The notes: generated by a model not told the origin, from the letters alone. Shown: positions 28,457 to 38,128, numbered from the stretch's first letter. The stretch is DNA of 64,000 bases from Promethearchaeota archaeon (GCA_013375495.1 JABXKC010000020.1:1-64000), one strand, 5' to 3'. Numbers and translations: made by a program.

Positions 28457-28580
28457 GAATAAAAATAAATTTAGAAGACTTAATTATTTTATTACTAAGA
28501 CTACAAAATGTAATATCTTTAGATATTAAGTTTTAAAAAAGCGGGATAAAATAGATATTAAAAATATATGATAAGATTAT

Positions 28581-31286
28581 TTAATTTATGCTTTTTATTT
28601 CCTTCTCCAAAATTGCTGCTTGAGCTGCTGCAATGCGTGCTACAGGAATTCTAAAAGGTGAACACGATACATAATCTAAACCAATTGATGCAACGAACTT
28701 TATACTATTTGGTTCACCGCCATGTTCTCCACAAACTCCACACTTTAAGCCTGGTCTAGTCTCTCTTCCTAATTTAATGGCCATTTTCATTAATTTACCA
28801 ACCCCATCTTTATCGATCGTTTCAAACGGATTTCGATCTAAAATTTCTTTATTCAAATAAACAGGGAGAAATTTACCTTCAGCATCATCCCGACTAAATC
28901 CAAATGTCATTTGGGTTAGATCGTTTGTACCAAATGAAAAGAATTCCGCTTCCATAGCAATTTCGTCAGCAGTTAAAGCGGCTCTCGGTATTTCAATCAT
29001 TGTCCCGAACTTGTACTCCAAATCCACTCCATAATCTCTAATAGTTTCCTCAGCTATTTCAAGTAGCTGAGCTTTTACATATTGCAATTCTGAGATCATT
29101 CCAATAAGAGGGATCATCACTTCAGGTTTTACCTCGACATCTTGCAGTTTGAGCTCGCACGCTGCTTGAAAAATTGCTCTAACTTGCATTTCGTTAATTT
29201 CAGGCCAGATAATTCCAAGCCTGCAACCTCTGAGTCCCATCATGGGGTTTTCTTCCGATAAGGAGCGAATTAATTTAATAACCATTTTCTTCTTCTTTAT
29301 TTCTTCATCAAGGGGACTTGTACCTAAAAGCGATTTTGATAAGGAATTCGTCATTTTCAATTCTTGATTTTCTAATAAGACAGTAGATAGCTCCGGTAAG
29401 AATTCGTGTAAAGGAGGATCTAGCAATCTTATCGTAACTGGTTTCCCCTCCATTATTTTAAAGATTTCAAAGAAATCTCCTTTTTGCATTGGCAATATTT
29501 TGTTCAAAGCGTCTTGTCGTTCCTCGAATGTTTGAGCCATTATCATTTTCTGCACAACTGGCAGTCTTTCTTGAGCCATAAACATATGTTCCGTTCTAGT
29601 TAATCCAATACCTTCAGCACCAAATTCTAAAGCTTTTTTAGCGTCGGTTGGAGTATCTGCGTTGGCTCGTACCCCTAAAGTTCTTATCTCATCAGCTATT
29701 TCTAATAATTCTAAAAATTCTCCTTTAATTTCAGGTTCTACTAATGGTACTTTTCCCTCTATTACACGTCCCGTTGTGCCATCAATTGTAATATACGTGT
29801 GTTCTTTAATTACAGTTTCAGCCACTCTAAATTCTTTGATTTCTTCGTCAATTTCAATATCTTGAGCACCTACAACTGCGGGTTTACCCATACCCCTCGC
29901 TACAACGGCAGCGTGAGAGGTCTTACCTCCGAATTGAGTTAAAACTCCACTAGAAGCGTATAATCCGTGAACATCTTCAGGTTTAGTCTGAGGACGAACT
30001 AATATTATTTCTTCCTCTCCAGAATTAGCTAATTCTTCTGCTTCATCAGAATCAAATACTGCAATTCCTGAAACAGCACCTGGTGAAGCATTTATTCCCT
30101 TTGCCAATACACGCACAATAGCGTTTTCATCTATACTTTTAAATAAAAGTTTAGATATTTTATCGGGATCGATACTCATAATTGCTTCCTCTTTATTTAT
30201 TAAACCTTCTTTAACCATATCGACAGCGATTTTAACTGCAGCAGAGGGAGTACGTTTACCATTACGCGTTTGCAATATAAAGAGTTCCCCCTTTTCAATA
30301 GTAAATTCAATATCTTGCATGTCTCTATAGTGTTTTTCAAGTTTAACCATGGTGCTTTTCAATTGTTTGTAAATTTTCGGAAATTCATTGTTCATTTCTT
30401 CGAGTTTTTTCGGAGTTCTTATTCCCGCGACAACATCCTCACCCTGAGCATTTGTAAGATATTCCCCAAATTTGATGTTATCTCCATTAGACGGATCTCT
30501 TGTAAATGCTACACCAGTTGCTGAATTCTCTCCTTTATTCCCAAAAACCATAACTTGAATGTTAACCGCAGTTCCAAAATTAGGTATATTAGAAATCTTC
30601 CGATAAGTGATTGCTCTCTTATTATTCCAAGATTTAAAAACAGCTTCTATTGCTACAAAAAGTTGTTTGTAAGGATCTTGAGGAAATGGTGATCCTATTT
30701 CTTTTTCATATAAAGCTTTATAATCAGCAATTACTTTTTGTAAATCTGAAACCTCTAAATCAGTATCTTGCGCAGTTCTAGAGATATCACGCTTGTATTT
30801 ATCGAGGATTCTTTCGAATTTCTCATCCCCTATTCCCATACAAACATCTCCAAACATTTGGATAAATCTCCTCCACGAATCATAAGCAAATCGGGGATTT
30901 CCCGTCTGTTCTGCTACACCTTTAACAGATTCGTCATTTAATCCTAAATTTAAAACCGTGTCCATCATCCCTGGCATGCTCATGGGAGCCCCAGAGCGCA
31001 CACTTAAGAGTAGTGGGTTTTTCTTGTCCCCAAACTTCTTACTCGTAGATTCCTCTAATTTTTTTAAATGATCTAAAACCATTGGCTCGATTTTAGCCAT
31101 CAGATTTTCGCTTTCTTTAAAATAAAGTAGACATGCTTCTGTTGTGATAGTAAATCCGGGAGGAATATTTAATCCCAAATGAGTCATTTCTCCAAGATTT
31201 GCTCCTTTTCCACCAAGTAAATTCTTTAACTCTTTTCTGCCTTCGCTAAAATCATAGACATACTTGGGTGCTTCTGTAGATGTCAT
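28581..31286 (-). CDS. ppdK: Pyruvate, phosphate dikinase
   Basis: Interconverts pyruvate, ATP and phosphate with phosphoenolpyruvate, AMP and pyrophosphate, and can run in glycolytic or gluconeogenic direction. The N-terminal ATP-grasp domain starts with LLGGKGANLGEM and has SVRSGAPMSMPGMMDTVLNLG. The swivelling phosphohistidine domain has LTQFGGKTSHAAVVARGMG (His near residue 455). The C-terminal PEP/pyruvate barrel has GLRGCRLG, FGTNDLTQMTFG and the catalytic Cys in CGVCGEHGG. The length (901 aa) is typical. It is a single transcription unit with AT-rich flanks, read leftward. Confidence 0.97.
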   Translation of the reverse strand: MTSTEAPKYVYDFSEGRKELKNLLGGKGANLGEMTHLGLNIPPGFTITTEACLLYFKESENLMAKIEPMVLDHLKKLEESTSKKFGDKKNPLLLSVRSGAPMSMPGMMDTVLNLGLNDESVKGVAEQTGNPRFAYDSWRRFIQMFGDVCMGIGDEKFERILDKYKRDISRTAQDTDLEVSDLQKVIADYKALYEKEIGSPFPQDPYKQLFVAIEAVFKSWNNKRAITYRKISNIPNFGTAVNIQVMVFGNKGENSATGVAFTRDPSNGDNIKFGEYLTNAQGEDVVAGIRTPKKLEEMNNEFPKIYKQLKSTMVKLEKHYRDMQDIEFTIEKGELFILQTRNGKRTPSAAVKIAVDMVKEGLINKEEAIMSIDPDKISKLLFKSIDENAIVRVLAKGINASPGAVSGIAVFDSDEAEELANSGEEEIILVRPQTKPEDVHGLYASSGVLTQFGGKTSHAAVVARGMGKPAVVGAQDIEIDEEIKEFRVAETVIKEHTYITIDGTTGRVIEGKVPLVEPEIKGEFLELLEIADEIRTLGVRANADTPTDAKKALEFGAEGIGLTRTEHMFMAQERLPVVQKMIMAQTFEERQDALNKILPMQKGDFFEIFKIMEGKPVTIRLLDPPLHEFLPELSTVLLENQELKMTNSLSKSLLGTSPLDEEIKKKKMVIKLIRSLSEENPMMGLRGCRLGIIWPEINEMQVRAIFQAACELKLQDVEVKPEVMIPLIGMISELQYVKAQLLEIAEETIRDYGVDLEYKFGTMIEIPRAALTADEIAMEAEFFSFGTNDLTQMTFGFSRDDAEGKFLPVYLNKEILDRNPFETIDKDGVGKLMKMAIKLGRETRPGLKCGVCGEHGGEPNSIKFVASIGLDYVSCSPFRIPVARIAAAQAAILEKEIKSIN

Positions 31287-31431
31287 ATCTCAATTCTCAA
31301 TTGTAATTATAAGAATAAAATTTATTTTTACATCATTCCACATATTTGATGAATAATGATATTTAAATATAATTTCTCTTTAGAAATAAAATTTACTATA
31401 TAGGAAGGAATGATGATATATTTAGGATAAT

Positions 31432-32238
31432 TTACTTTTTTAGGAGTTCAGGAATATCCCAGATTCCATCAATTACATAATCGGGTTTATTTAGTTCACT
31501 TCTTTCGATCATTTCTAATTTGGTTTCTCCTGATAAAACGCAACATGTTGTCACTCCTGCTTCGATCCCCATTTTTATATCTGTATATAATCTGTCGCCA
31601 AAAATTATGGCATCTTTAGGTTTTAATTCAAGTTCCCGAATTTTGAAGAGGAGCATTTCTTTATTAGGTTTTCCAAATACTCTGGGCATTTTTTCCGTTA
31701 CTTTAAATAGAAGTGCAGCAATTCCTCCAGCATCAGGAATATATCCCTTCTCAGTAGGACATCTATCGTCAAGATGTGTAGCAATATAAGGTGTTCCTTC
31801 TTGGAGCATGTAAGAAGTTTTAACTAACCTTTCGTACGTCAATTCTTGATCAAAAGCAAGTACGACGATTTCAGGATTGCTATCGGTTAAAGTAAATCCC
31901 TCTTGTTGAAATTCTCGTTTAAGAGATTCTGTTCCCAACAAAAAAATTTTTTCGTAATTCTCGTTTTTTAAATAAGCAATAGTTGGATGCTGAGATAATA
32001 TTATGTTATTAGTTGTTATATTTAAACTAAGATCGTTTAATTTCTTAATGTAATCTGATGTAGACTTACTTGAATTATTCGAAAGGAAAAAAAAGGGAAT
32101 TTCTGCTTCTTTCAATACCTTAACTAATTCTATAGCACCTTGAAAAAGTTGGCTTCCTAAATATATTGTCCCATCTAAGTCAAAGAAATACACTTTTTTT
32201 TTTTCCAATTCGGAAACCAATTTTTTTGTAGAATTCAT
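31432..32238 (-). CDS. HAD-superfamily phosphatase, NagD/4-nitrophenylphosphatase group
   Basis: HAD type IIA phosphohydrolase of 268 aa. Motif I is FFDLDGTIYLG (nucleophile Asp and general acid Asp), motif II is FFLSNNSSKS, the Lys motif lies in VFGKPNKEML, and motif IV is IIFGDRLYTDIKMG. The cap-domain region YLKNENYEKIFLLGTESLK and HLDDRCPTEKGYIPDAGG is typical of the NagD/phosphoglycolate phosphatase group. It is probably a house-cleaning or glycolate/glycerol phosphate phosphatase; the substrate cannot be read from sequence. It is the first leftward gene after ppdK with 145 bp between, likely its own unit. Confidence 0.92.
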   Translation of the reverse strand: MNSTKKLVSELEKKKVYFFDLDGTIYLGSQLFQGAIELVKVLKEAEIPFFFLSNNSSKSTSDYIKKLNDLSLNITTNNIILSQHPTIAYLKNENYEKIFLLGTESLKREFQQEGFTLTDSNPEIVVLAFDQELTYERLVKTSYMLQEGTPYIATHLDDRCPTEKGYIPDAGGIAALLFKVTEKMPRVFGKPNKEMLLFKIRELELKPKDAIIFGDRLYTDIKMGIEAGVTTCCVLSGETKLEMIERSELNKPDYVIDGIWDIPELLKK

Positions 32239-32353
32239 GCTAATTGATTTGAAAAGTTATTTTTGAGATTTATTTAACAATGTTAGATTAATTAATAAAG
32301 CGTCTTAAAATAATTAGTATTTTCTAGTTTTAATACGAAAGTCTTTTCAGTTT

Positions 32354-33010
32354 TTATTCGTTCAAAAGTAACCATGCTTTATACTTATAAGTATATTTCC
32401 CGTGATCTAGGGGATTATAACCGGTAACTTCTTCAAAGAGAATTTGTTTTATTTCTGAATCAAGATGTTTGTATAGAACCCCACTCTCCCTTTTTTCCAA
32501 AGTTATACATAATAAAACTAAACAACCAGCAAAAATTAAACTAACAACTAATGCTTCTGTTGATGTCATATACATATTAGAAAATACCCAAACCATAATA
32601 ATAGGTATTATACTAAAATAGCAGTACAGGCAGTAATTTTGTGAATTATATTTAAAAAAATTCTTGTAAATACTTTTTATCTTACTTTTTTCTGCGTTTT
32701 TTAACAACCAGTATTTGTATTTAGCTTTAAATCTTTTCCCCTCTACAGGATTACTCCCCTTCTCATCTTTAAATTGCTCTTGCTTCAATTTAGTGTCTAG
32801 TATCATAAGTATTCTCCTTGTTTTAATTTGCAGATACAAAAGAAAAAAGCCAAGAACGCTCATAGATAAGCCTAAATAAATATATATTGGTAATTCAAGA
32901 TTACTTTGGCTGCGTTCCAAAAAAAATATTATGATAAATAATATAAAGATATATGAGAGAATTCTTTTTAATTCAAATTTCCAAAATAAGCTCAAATATG
33001 GATTTACCAT
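32354..33010 (-). CDS. Four-helix membrane protein with internal duplication, function unknown
   Basis: The 218-residue protein shows two similar halves. Each has two hydrophobic helices (about 17-30 with 40-60; about 125-143 with 148-165) followed by a charged segment. The charged segments align: the first ends NPVEGKRFKAKYKYWLLKN and the second NPLDHGKYTYKYKAWLLLNE, each preceded by a helix with an LD-x-x-(L/I)KQ core. This indicates an ancient internal duplication. Cys residues cluster in helix 3 (YCLYCYF). The family was not recognised. The ATG at 33010 (MVNPYLSLFWKFEL) is the only good start. It is read leftward, between the HAD and RGG/zinc-ribbon genes. Confidence 0.72.
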   Translation of the reverse strand: MVNPYLSLFWKFELKRILSYIFILFIIIFFLERSQSNLELPIYIYLGLSMSVLGFFLLYLQIKTRRILMILDTKLKQEQFKDEKGSNPVEGKRFKAKYKYWLLKNAEKSKIKSIYKNFFKYNSQNYCLYCYFSIIPIIMVWVFSNMYMTSTEALVVSLIFAGCLVLLCITLEKRESGVLYKHLDSEIKQILFEEVTGYNPLDHGKYTYKYKAWLLLNE

Positions 33011-33108
33011 TTTTATAATAGAAGTTCAAGATATTTGTTGTACTAAAGTAAAGAAAAAAATGTAAAAATTTAAGAATTATGGTTTTGATTTTTTGAAGAA
33101 TTAATATG

Positions 33109-34566
33109 TCACGACGCTACCTTTGTTCCACACCATTTACAGAATTTATCGCCAACTAAAAGTTTACTACCACAATAGGAACATGATTTTGCTTTAGCAG
33201 GAGTAACCACTGTTGGTGTTCCTGTAATCCTACCTTCAACTTTACCTCCACAGTTCGGACAGAAGTGGGCATCTGCTCGAATCGAAGAATTGCATCTTAT
33301 ACATTTAGAAGTCGCTTCCTTTGACTTTTTTACCGAAATTTTTGTAGGAGCTGCTTTAGATGGCGGTTTTGATTTCAATTTCTTTTGTCCTCTCCTGGCT
33401 AGAAGTGCAGCAACGACTATAATACCCACAACTACTATGATGGTTATCAAGATAGGCTGAACATCAATCCACCTATCAACTGAGGTAATTCCAGTATCGT
33501 AAGTTACATCAAAGGTAATAGTTGTTGATTCTTCTGGAGATAACATCGGATCGAAAAAAACGAAGAAATACCAATTTCCAGCGTTAGGAACTGTAAATGT
33601 ATCTTGAGGAACAGAATCTACACCGATAAAATAAACATCTGTTCCTAAAGTTAGGTCAACTACATCAGAAGCGGAATAAACGATTGTAAAATTTACCGTT
33701 ACTGTTGATAATCCATCGTTATACCAAACGAGATAGTAATCCATTGCAGATAGAACATTATATACACCAATACTTTGATTTACATTAGATTCTTCTACAA
33801 AAAATGAAGGACTTCCTCCTTGGTTCCAATCGTAAAGAGCTTGTCCGCTTGCGATAAAGAAATCAATTTGGTCGGATGCATTAAAACTATAGGTAATTGA
33901 GGATCCTGGTTTTAAGTAATATCCTATATATTCATACCAGTCGTTTGTAAGTACAAGTTGATCCGTATCATTGCCAAATCTTGTTGTGGTTGGCAAATTC
34001 TCAAAAGGTTGATCCCAAATGGCAAAACTGATTAGACTAGGTGATGATTGTATTGAGTAAGTAATTTCATTCCCTTCTTTGATGTTTTCATATTCATACC
34101 AATATTCGTTGAAGTACAGTGTTTCTGTAGAACGATAATTTACAGTGCCATTTGTATCTGCACTACTAAATGGAAACCAGAATGCTACTCCTACAAGTGG
34201 CAATAATATTAGTCCTAAAACTATAGCGATTGTTATTCCCCCTCCAACATAGACAGGAGAATAATACCAAGGTCTATACCATCGCCCAGCCCACCATGGA
34301 TTATACCACCAACGCCGATACCAAGGCCAGTAACCATACCCATAGTATCTTCTACGAGGTCTATAATAAGAATGGCGATAAGGACCACTTGGAGATCTAG
34401 ATGTTACTCGACGGGCACCAGTTCGTCCAAAAGGTGTTCCACTAGACCTAGATCCCCCCATTCGAAAACCTGTAGGACCACCACGAAATCCACCGCCTCG
34501 AAATCCACCGCCTCCGAATCCACCGCCTCGAAACCCGCCACCGCGGGCTCCACCACCACGTGGCAC
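33109..34566 (-). CDS. Membrane protein with N-terminal RGG-type region and C-terminal double zinc ribbon
   Basis: The unusual 485-residue layout starts with an RGG/FRGGG-repeat segment (about 1-35) and a stretch very rich in Arg, Tyr and Trp (about 50-105). A membrane helix (about 109-134) precedes an extracytoplasmic beta-rich region of about 240 residues with N-glycosylation sequons. A second membrane helix (about 377-398) follows, then two zinc ribbons (CIRCNSSIRADAHFCPNCG and CSYCGSKLLVGDKFCKWCG). With two helices, both the RGG region and the ribbons would face the cytoplasm. The start is GTG at 34566, only 2 bp after the CBS gene's stop, with GAGGTG inside that gene as ribosome site. 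It is therefore co-translated with the CBS membrane protein. The function is unknown; RGG regions often bind RNA or drive condensation. Confidence 0.8.
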   Translation of the reverse strand: MPRGGGARGGGFRGGGFGGGGFRGGGFRGGPTGFRMGGSRSSGTPFGRTGARRVTSRSPSGPYRHSYYRPRRRYYGYGYWPWYRRWWYNPWWAGRWYRPWYYSPVYVGGGITIAIVLGLILLPLVGVAFWFPFSSADTNGTVNYRSTETLYFNEYWYEYENIKEGNEITYSIQSSPSLISFAIWDQPFENLPTTTRFGNDTDQLVLTNDWYEYIGYYLKPGSSITYSFNASDQIDFFIASGQALYDWNQGGSPSFFVEESNVNQSIGVYNVLSAMDYYLVWYNDGLSTVTVNFTIVYSASDVVDLTLGTDVYFIGVDSVPQDTFTVPNAGNWYFFVFFDPMLSPEESTTITFDVTYDTGITSVDRWIDVQPILITIIVVVGIIVVAALLARRGQKKLKSKPPSKAAPTKISVKKSKEATSKCIRCNSSIRADAHFCPNCGGKVEGRITGTPTVVTPAKAKSCSYCGSKLLVGDKFCKWCGTKVAS

Positions 34567-34568
34567 TT

Positions 34569-35579
34569 TTAACCAGACACCTCATTTTTAGATCCTTTTT
34601 GACGAAAGAAATAATCCCTATAAATCGCTGCTATCACCAAAATCATAGATATTATAGAAAATGTCAATCCTATACCATCAACTGTTACATTCGGATTTGG
34701 AACAGCAATTGCAAGTGCGATACCTAATAGAATCCAATTAATAATTAGAAACACAACAAATAAAATAGGAAGTATAAATTGTACCAAAAATCCAGTTTGA
34801 ATGTTGCGTACTTTGGAATAACTCGAGAATATTATAGAAAAAAGCGCAAGTATCCCGAAAATAACTATTAGAACACTAAAGATAACAATAATTAACCAAA
34901 TTATTCCATTTGCATTAATTAGATTCACGAAAGGAACAAGAAAATTAATACCTCTTGCATCAAACAATCCAAAAAGGATAAATTCACCTTCAATTGAAGC
35001 CATCCCGAAAAAACTAAGCAAATCAGCTGGATTTCCTGAAAAGAAGCCAAATAATCCAACAAGGGGGAAAATTACGCCTAAAACAAAAGCAATAATTATA
35101 CAACAAGTTGCGAACCAAAATTCTGCTGTTCTAGTATCAGACACAGAAATTAAGCCTATATCGTCATAAACTTCGTCGGGGATATAACTCCAACAATCTT
35201 GTATAGTGGATACTCCTATTAGTTTACCATCTTCAACCACCGGAACTACATTAACCTGTAAATCACGCATTCTTGTGAAAGCTTCTATAACGGGGCTTTC
35301 AGGCGATACTGGTTCGATTTTATACATAGTCGTGATAACCTTTGCTTCTTTTGAGTCTTTTCCTTCTGCTACTATATTTTGGACAATATCAAAATCGGCT
35401 ATAACCCCTAGAACTTTTTTTGTCTCTCCTTCGACCACAACTAAATCTGGAACACCTAATTCTTTCATTCTTTTAGCGGCATCTTGAATTGTTGCAGTAG
35501 ATTCTATTAAGCCGTACTCATCGTCTATAACTAAATCCTTAACAAAATATTCTTTTTTAGATAAGCCTATATTCATCAC
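34569..35579 (-). CDS. Membrane protein with N-terminal CBS-domain pair
   Basis: The 336-residue protein has two CBS domains in the first 135 residues (ATIQDAAKRMKELGVPDLVVVE with VLGVIADFDIV, and SPVIEAFTRMRDLQVNVVPVVE with LIGVSTIQDCW), a typical adenine-nucleotide-sensing pair. About four or five membrane helices follow (around 155-180, 220-245, 245-270, 280-300 and 305-325). It may sense cytoplasmic nucleotides to control something in the membrane. It is the first gene of a tight two-gene unit with the RGG/zinc-ribbon protein, which strongly suggests that the two work together. No transporter family was recognised in the membrane part. The likely start is the ATG at 35579, or MNIGLSKKEYF one codon later. 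Confidence 0.8.
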   Translation of the reverse strand: MMNIGLSKKEYFVKDLVIDDEYGLIESTATIQDAAKRMKELGVPDLVVVEGETKKVLGVIADFDIVQNIVAEGKDSKEAKVITTMYKIEPVSPESPVIEAFTRMRDLQVNVVPVVEDGKLIGVSTIQDCWSYIPDEVYDDIGLISVSDTRTAEFWFATCCIIIAFVLGVIFPLVGLFGFFSGNPADLLSFFGMASIEGEFILFGLFDARGINFLVPFVNLINANGIIWLIIVIFSVLIVIFGILALFSIIFSSYSKVRNIQTGFLVQFILPILFVVFLIINWILLGIALAIAVPNPNVTVDGIGLTFSIISMILVIAAIYRDYFFRQKGSKNEVSG

Positions 35580-35766
35580 ATTTTATAGATAGATTTGTTA
35601 TTTATTAAACAGACAAAACGAACTATTAAAATTAACTATAGTCCAATATTTATGTATTGTTCGTTGCAGATAATAAATCCTAAATAGAGCATATAAAATT
35701 AGGTTTTATTTTGAATCTGATATAAATTATAATTTGTCTAAAAAACAATAAAAAAATAAAAAAAGA

Positions 35767-36225
35767 TTAATAGTATTCTGTTTCTACCATAGTAGTAGAG
35801 TTGACTAATTCTTGAGCAGCCTTAGTGGCTCTCATTACCTTAGCCATGTTTCCAATTAATTTGAATTTTCCCGCCATTAAACCCTGAATAGGATCAAGTT
35901 CTTTTTTTAATACTTTTACCCAGTTATCATAAGGACCGGAAAATATGAATTCAGCTCCAATCTTTTCACCCTCTTTTAATGGTCGGGGTGGTGAATTAGG
36001 AGGTAAGACTTCGAATTCTTCACCATCCGCTAAGGTTTTTGCCCCTGTACAATCTCCCTTTAATAAACCAACAAACATGTTGATTTTCTTATCTAAAGCC
36101 CCACTGGGCTCAATAACGAAAACAAAATCGCCTTCCCACCATGAAGCTGCTTGTTTATAGTTAGGATTGTCATTTATAGCTTTCATGTACGCTTTAGCCC
36201 AATCGTCACTTCCAAATTTTGGCAT
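35767..36225 (-). CDS. SCP2 sterol-binding domain protein
   Basis: The single-domain 152-residue protein resembles SCP2-type lipid carriers. It has DWAKAYMKAINDNPNYKQAASWWEG at the N-terminus, strands FVFVIEPSG and INMFVGLLKG, IGAEFIFSGPYDNWVKVLKKELDPIQGLMAGKFKLIG with the family G-K-x-x-(L/V)-x-G turn, and a terminal helix MAKVMRATKAAQELV. These proteins hold a hydrophobic ligand (lipid or acyl-CoA) in a beta-sheet/helix cavity. The frame is open from GTG at 36234, but ATG at 36225 (MPKFGSDDW) is the better start. It lies between the CBS gene and the DUF1512 gene on the same strand, with wide gaps, so it is probably its own unit. Confidence 0.85.
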   Translation of the reverse strand: MPKFGSDDWAKAYMKAINDNPNYKQAASWWEGDFVFVIEPSGALDKKINMFVGLLKGDCTGAKTLADGEEFEVLPPNSPPRPLKEGEKIGAEFIFSGPYDNWVKVLKKELDPIQGLMAGKFKLIGNMAKVMRATKAAQELVNSTTMVETEYY

Positions 36226-36359
36226 ATTGATCACTTTTATGTTTTTATTATGTGTTTCGAAATTACATAATTACTATAATTATGATAAGATAGTGTAATA
36301 AATAAAGGATTATAAATAATTTGATGAATGAAATATGAAAAATAGTGAATAAAAAAAAG

Positions 36360-37514
36360 TTATACTCCTATACCAATTGTATTACCTATTCCGGCAACAA
36401 TAACTTTTGCTCCCTTCTCAGTTCGCTTCCTAATTCCCATCTTTATATTTTCGACTATAGGATGCACGCTTTTGGTAATTGGGCGCGACATGGTCGTTAA
36501 TGCGTTCTCTAAAGATTGCCTGCAGATAACAGCATCAATTGGAATTGCTTTCTTTGTTGTAGAATCCTCAATATAAGTCTTCTCTACACCAATCCCTCCA
36601 ATAGCCGCACCAACTCCGATAGCTATAGAACCTGTTTTGTCTCCTGAAAATTTTAATCCCGCATCGATCATAATAATCCTGGAAATAGAATCTCCATGCT
36701 CTTCAACTAATTTCTTGATTGCCGTTCCTGGTTTTCCTACTGTTCCTCCAGGTCCCTTTGCTCGAACTACATAAATAGTTCTATCTTCGAACAATATTTC
36801 TTGCACTATTGTATCTTTTGCGATTACTTTAGCTTCTGTATCGTTAGAATTGGTAATATCCCTCACAAAACTACCCACAACTAAGGGTCCAAGAGCGTCT
36901 CCAATTGGACTACCTTCTGCAAAAGCTTTTGTAGCGTGAAAATAAGTTTTACCCATAGCAAGAATCATACTCATTTGCATAGAAATTTGCATCAGAATAA
37001 TATAGGATTTCGATTTCTTACCTAGAATTAGAAAATGTTTTACAAGTCTATAAACATAATCTACAGCCATAGCTGCTTCAAGAATATTTTCTAAATTCTG
37101 TGTTTCATGAGAATCAGGGTCAGCATTTGGGGCTAACATCAATATTTCTTCTTTGAACCTATCGTCTCTTGTATTTATGATATGATCGAGTTTTGGAATT
37201 ATACCATAGGGATCAAGATCAACGGGAGTTATTGCAACAAAAGTTAGGAAATTCTCTATTTTTAGCATTAAGTCTTTCTCAGTTTCATTTTTTTCAGCAT
37301 ATTTTTTGAAATTGGAGACTAAAATCTGTTTACACTCGTCATTCCATTTTTTAAGTTTTTCCAACCCAGTTTCGATCTCTCTTGCTGATCTCCACGCTTG
37401 AAGCTTTGTTCCATAAAACATGGAAACAAATATTAAAGCAAACCACAGTAAATTAAATATTAAACCGAGAGGGTCGGTTTCCGTTTGACCAAATTGCATT
37501 AGTTGTATTATCAT
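36360..37514 (-). CDS. DUF1512-type archaeal membrane protein
   Basis: Conserved archaeal protein of unknown function (384 aa). It has one N-terminal membrane helix (about 17-38, LIFNLLWFALIFVSMFYGTKLQAW), a helical region (REIETGLEKLKKWNDECKQI) and a long soluble part. The soluble part contains the conserved VDLDPYGIIPKLDHII, NLENILEAAMAVDYVYRLVKHFLILGKKSKS and AFAEGSPIGDALGPLVVG segments that I associate with this family. A Gly-rich C-terminal half follows (VRAKGPGGTVGKPG, DAGLKFSGDKTGSIAIGVGAAIGG). It is cytoplasmic-facing and membrane-attached. The role is unknown, and the neighbours do not reveal it. The family name is from memory of its sequence pattern. Confidence 0.82.
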   Translation of the reverse strand: MIIQLMQFGQTETDPLGLIFNLLWFALIFVSMFYGTKLQAWRSAREIETGLEKLKKWNDECKQILVSNFKKYAEKNETEKDLMLKIENFLTFVAITPVDLDPYGIIPKLDHIINTRDDRFKEEILMLAPNADPDSHETQNLENILEAAMAVDYVYRLVKHFLILGKKSKSYIILMQISMQMSMILAMGKTYFHATKAFAEGSPIGDALGPLVVGSFVRDITNSNDTEAKVIAKDTIVQEILFEDRTIYVVRAKGPGGTVGKPGTAIKKLVEEHGDSISRIIMIDAGLKFSGDKTGSIAIGVGAAIGGIGVEKTYIEDSTTKKAIPIDAVICRQSLENALTTMSRPITKSVHPIVENIKMGIRKRTEKGAKVIVAGIGNTIGIGV

Positions 37515-37663
37515 ATATACCCCGTCTTAGTTTTAAATAATAAATATAATTGAAAGATTAAATCTATTAAGTTTTCATAATAACAAAATTTATTTAATCT
37601 TATATTCTTTTCTATTATAGAGTATAGTTTACAAGATATCACTACAAAAACTAAAGGATATTC

Positions 37664-38101
37664 ATGATCGACGAAGAAGACGATGAGGAAATTTTAAAAA
37701 AGAAGCGTTCTCTGAAAAAAATTCTGAAAAACCTTGTGTTATTATCATTTATAGCTATCGGAGTTCTGTTTATGTACATGGGAGGCCCAGATCCAACGCT
37801 TAATCTAGTTATCGGTTTTACTTTTATTTGTTTAGGGACTTCAATAATTCAAATGAAAAAAGATTCAGGCGAACCAATTAGACAGACTTTGACAATCTTA
37901 AAGTGCAAATCATGTGGAGCTATTAAAGTAAGAAATCACGAGAGCGGAGATTTTGTATTTAAAACAGCGGGAGTTTGCGAAAAGTGTAATGAATCTATGG
38001 AAATAGTCCAGATTTATAGCGTTAAATTAAAGAAAGCTAAAGAAACGGATAAAAAATTAGAAAAAGACAGAGAAAAATTACAACAAACTATTAAGATTTA
38101 A
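37664..38101 (+). CDS. Small membrane protein with zinc ribbon, archaeal conserved type
   Basis: The 145-residue protein has a charged N-terminus (MIDEEDDEEILKKKRSLKK), two close membrane helices (about 22-40 and 48-64), and a cytoplasmic zinc ribbon (CKSCGAIKVR...VCEKCNESM, four Cys in two C-x2-C pairs). A Lys/Glu-rich coiled C-terminus follows. The family is not functionally known to me. The ATG at 37664 is well placed. It lies 27 bp upstream of coaD (counted to the AUU start proposed below) in the same direction, so the two are probably co-transcribed. Confidence 0.75.
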   Translation: MIDEEDDEEILKKKRSLKKILKNLVLLSFIAIGVLFMYMGGPDPTLNLVIGFTFICLGTSIIQMKKDSGEPIRQTLTILKCKSCGAIKVRNHESGDFVFKTAGVCEKCNESMEIVQIYSVKLKKAKETDKKLEKDREKLQQTIKI

Positions 38102-38128
38102 ATTTTGTAAAAGTTAGGTGCTTCCCTA

